From contig JAAZIT010000108.1 of NCBI GenBank assembly GCA_012800685.1, positions 1 to 16,043 of the forward strand: 16,043 bases of DNA, in the 5' to 3' direction. Position numbers and translations under genes: made by a program. The number at the start of each line of letters is the position of its first letter. Position 1 is the first letter of the stretch. The notes under the pieces were generated by a model, which was not told where the DNA came from, ran no database searches, and saw only the letters and a list, made by a program, of their open reading frames with translations. Origin of the DNA: Clostridiales bacterium (GTDB taxonomy: Bacteria > Bacillota > Clostridia > Oscillospirales > Ruminococcaceae). Positions 14,345 to 16,043 of this stretch are shown in pieces.

Positions 14345-15079
14345 CTAATAAAAAACTTTATTAAGATACAGTCCATCAGGCACAACAGTTTTTCCAGCTT
14401 TTCTTCTATCCATTTTTTTAATTATTTCTTTAATACTATCTCTATCTATCTTTCCATCATTTATATATAACAGAGTTCCTATCATTATTCTAACCATGTT
14501 GTAAAGAAAGCCATCACCAGAAACCTTAAACTTAACTATATCGCCTTCTCTTGAAACTGAAAAATCGTGAATAGTTCGTACAGTAATGTCCTTATCGCAA
14601 TCGGTTGAACAAAAGGATTTGAAATCGTATGTTCCAATAAAATCCTTAGATTGCTCATTTAAAAGCTCTGCATCTATTTCAAACCAATGCTTACAGGCTT
14701 TTTTATAATAAAAAGGGTTCTTAATTTCACTGTTATGAATTATATATTCATACTCTTTACCTATACAATTATACCTTGCGTTAAACAATTCGTCAACCTC
14801 AACACAAGAAAAAAATGAAATATCATCAGGGAGTAAATCATTAGCACCATAAACAATTCCTCTCGGGGTTATAGTGCTTTCACTAAAAAAGTTAAATACA
14901 AACTCTCTAGCATGAACTCCTGTATCTGTTCTTGAACAGCCAAAAATAGTAACCTTTTCCTTTAGTAATTTTTTTAGTGCATCCTCTACCACCTGTTGAA
15001 CTGCAAGAGAATTACTTTGCCTTTGAAAACCGTGATACCGACTTCCGTCATATGCCATTATTACTTTAAAATTTCTCAT
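14345..15079 (-). CDS. truA: tRNA pseudouridine synthase A (38-40)
   Basis: Makes pseudouridine at positions 38-40 of the tRNA anticodon stem-loop. The catalytic Asp52 is in the GCSRTDTGVHA motif. Other family marks are YDGSRYHGFQRQ near the N-terminus, NARYNCIGKEYEY, and SGDGFLYNMVRIMIGTL near the C-terminus. I chose ATG 15079 because GGGGAAA lies just upstream; ATG 15091 would add four residues (MGKY) and has no ribosome site. This gives 244 residues, a normal size. It follows ecfT by 33 bases, the same ecfA-ecfT-truA order seen in many Firmicutes, but here it leads into DUF5711-cvpA-clpE rather than the more usual rplM-rpsI. Confidence 0.95.
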   Translation of the reverse strand: MRNFKVIMAYDGSRYHGFQRQSNSLAVQQVVEDALKKLLKEKVTIFGCSRTDTGVHAREFVFNFFSESTITPRGIVYGANDLLPDDISFFSCVEVDELFNARYNCIGKEYEYIIHNSEIKNPFYYKKACKHWFEIDAELLNEQSKDFIGTYDFKSFCSTDCDKDITVRTIHDFSVSREGDIVKFKVSGDGFLYNMVRIMIGTLLYINDGKIDRDSIKEIIKKMDRRKAGKTVVPDGLYLNKVFY

Positions 15080-15112
15080 ATATTTCCCCATTCAAATATA
15101 AATTATGAAGCA

Positions 15113-15925
15113 CTATACAAGCACTGGAATTTTATTAATTACAATAACTAGTGCTAAAAAACCAACAATTACAAAAAATGCAATATAATCTCTTACCATA
15201 GCTTTAAGCTGTTTCATTCTTGTTCTTCCCTCTCCACCATGATAGCAACGACATTCCATCGCTAGTGCAAGATCAGTTGCACGACTAAATGATGATACAA
15301 AAAGAGGAATAAAAATTGGTATTAATGCTTTTGCACGTTGTATTAAGTTACCAGATTCTAAATCAGCTCCTCTAGCCTTTTGTGCTGACATTATTTTGTC
15401 GGTTTCTTCAATTAAAGTTGGAATAAACCTTAAAGCAATTGTCATTATCATAGCAAAATCATGAACTGGAATTTTGAATAGTTTAAGGGGTGACAACAGC
15501 CTTTCAATTGCATCTGTTAAAACAATTGGCGAGGTTGTATAGGTTAAAAGTGATGTTCCGATTATTAAAGCCGCTATTCTAATCATCATAAATATAGCCG
15601 TGCTTATTCCATTTGTTGTAATTGTAATAATCCAAAAGTGAACTAAAACCTTTCCGCTTTTAACAAACAAAACGTTCATTATAGATGTAAAAATAATAAT
15701 AGGTAAAATCGGCTTTAGGCTCTTTAACATAAGCTTTAATGGAATTCTTGATAACAAAAATGCCCCTAAAACAAAAAATAAGCCCACACCAAGACCAACA
15801 AAGCCGTCCGCTACAAACAGCATTGCAATAAATATTCCAGTAAATATTATTTTAAATCTTGGGTCAAGCTTGTGAATTATGCTCTTCCCTGGAAAATATT
15901 GTCCAATTGTTATATCCTTTAACAA
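15113..15925 (-). CDS. ecfT: Energy-coupling factor transporter transmembrane protein EcfT
   Basis: The membrane scaffold that joins vitamin-binding S components to the EcfA1-EcfA2 ATPases. The 270 residues start with the usual cytoplasmic lead (YFPGKSIIHKLDPRFK), have several membrane segments (about 25-130), and carry the two coupling-helix motifs that contact the ATPases: SAQKARG (180-186) and AMECRCYHGGEGRTRM (222-237). The second motif has Cys-Arg-Cys where Ala-Arg-Gly is common. The start is TTG (15923-15925), with AAAGGAA about 9 bases upstream and no nearby ATG. It follows the ECF ATPase gene by 27 bases and precedes truA. It probably serves several S components, including the PanT-like one in this window. 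Confidence 0.93.
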   Translation of the reverse strand: MLKDITIGQYFPGKSIIHKLDPRFKIIFTGIFIAMLFVADGFVGLGVGLFFVLGAFLLSRIPLKLMLKSLKPILPIIIFTSIMNVLFVKSGKVLVHFWIITITTNGISTAIFMMIRIAALIIGTSLLTYTTSPIVLTDAIERLLSPLKLFKIPVHDFAMIMTIALRFIPTLIEETDKIMSAQKARGADLESGNLIQRAKALIPIFIPLFVSSFSRATDLALAMECRCYHGGEGRTRMKQLKAMVRDYIAFFVIVGFLALVIVINKIPVLV

Positions 15926-15952
15926 GATTTTAGTTTCCTTTCAAAAGGGCGT

Positions 15953-16043
15953 TTATTTAAGTTTGTCCAATAAATAATTTGTTGCATACTTAACAGTATA
16001 CACATTATCGTCTATTGGCAAACCTTTTTCTTTTAATTTATTA
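15953..16043 (-). CDS. Energy-coupling factor ATPase, C-terminal end (partial)
   Basis: The last 29 codons of a minus-strand gene end at TAA (15953-15955). The peptide includes KLKEKGLPIDDNVYTVKYA and ends LLDKLK. This resembles the end of EcfA-type ABC ATPases, where 'L...G.p.p.di.t..ea...i' is common. The position directly before ecfT makes EcfA2 the most likely identity. The catalytic domain lies outside the window, so the call depends mainly on context. Confidence 0.6.
   Translation of the reverse strand, partial: NKLKEKGLPIDDNVYTVKYATNYLLDKLK

Overview
The window reads as chromosomal DNA from a low-GC Gram-positive anaerobe of the class Clostridia, probably in or near the Oscillospiraceae/Ruminococcaceae. 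This is inferred from the very AT-rich sequence, strong Shine-Dalgarno (SD) sites with frequent GTG/TTG starts, MEP-pathway isoprenoid genes, a bifunctional chorismate mutase-prephenate dehydratase, type III pantothenate kinase, group II ECF transporter parts, a ClpE-type unfoldase with a zinc finger, and the DUF5711-CvpA pair. There is no insertion sequence, phage module, CRISPR array, tRNA or rRNA.

Layout. 1-92 is the tail of a plus-strand ABC exporter, facing a minus-strand block across a bidirectional terminator. 241-2705 (minus) holds coaX (TTG start, good promoter), a PanT-like pantothenate S-component, and then, after a terminator, an AEC-family permease. 2921-4830 (minus) holds a three-gene group: a 47-aa cysteine-rich protein, a P-loop ATPase with a degenerate second copy, and an Fe/Mn superoxide dismutase homologue whose GTG start lies inside the end of the ATPase gene. 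4975-8158 (plus) is a probable operon of an acetyl-esterase-like hydrolase, pheA, ispD and ispF. 8417-8761 is a MazF/NdoA toxin-type endoribonuclease with no visible antitoxin. 8891-9511 is a zinc-dependent phospholipase C-like protein. A shared terminator at 9764-9799 separates these from a long minus-strand block (9820-16043), which in transcription order runs: end of an ECF ATPase, ecfT, truA, a DUF5711 membrane-anchored protein, cvpA, clpE-like.

How the genes fit together. PanT plus CoaX would import and phosphorylate pantothenate for CoA synthesis. PanT needs an EcfT-EcfA1-EcfA2 module, and EcfT plus the end of one EcfA lie at the other end of the window. PheA supplies phenylpyruvate for phenylalanine. 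IspD and IspF are non-consecutive steps of the MEP pathway. MazF and ClpE point to stress responses.

Most of the window is ordinary housekeeping. The parts most worth a second look are the cysteine-rich peptide/ATPase/SOD-like group, the hairpin between the SD and the start codon of the clpE-like gene, the solitary MazF with a leader hairpin, and the divergent effector-site motifs in PheA.
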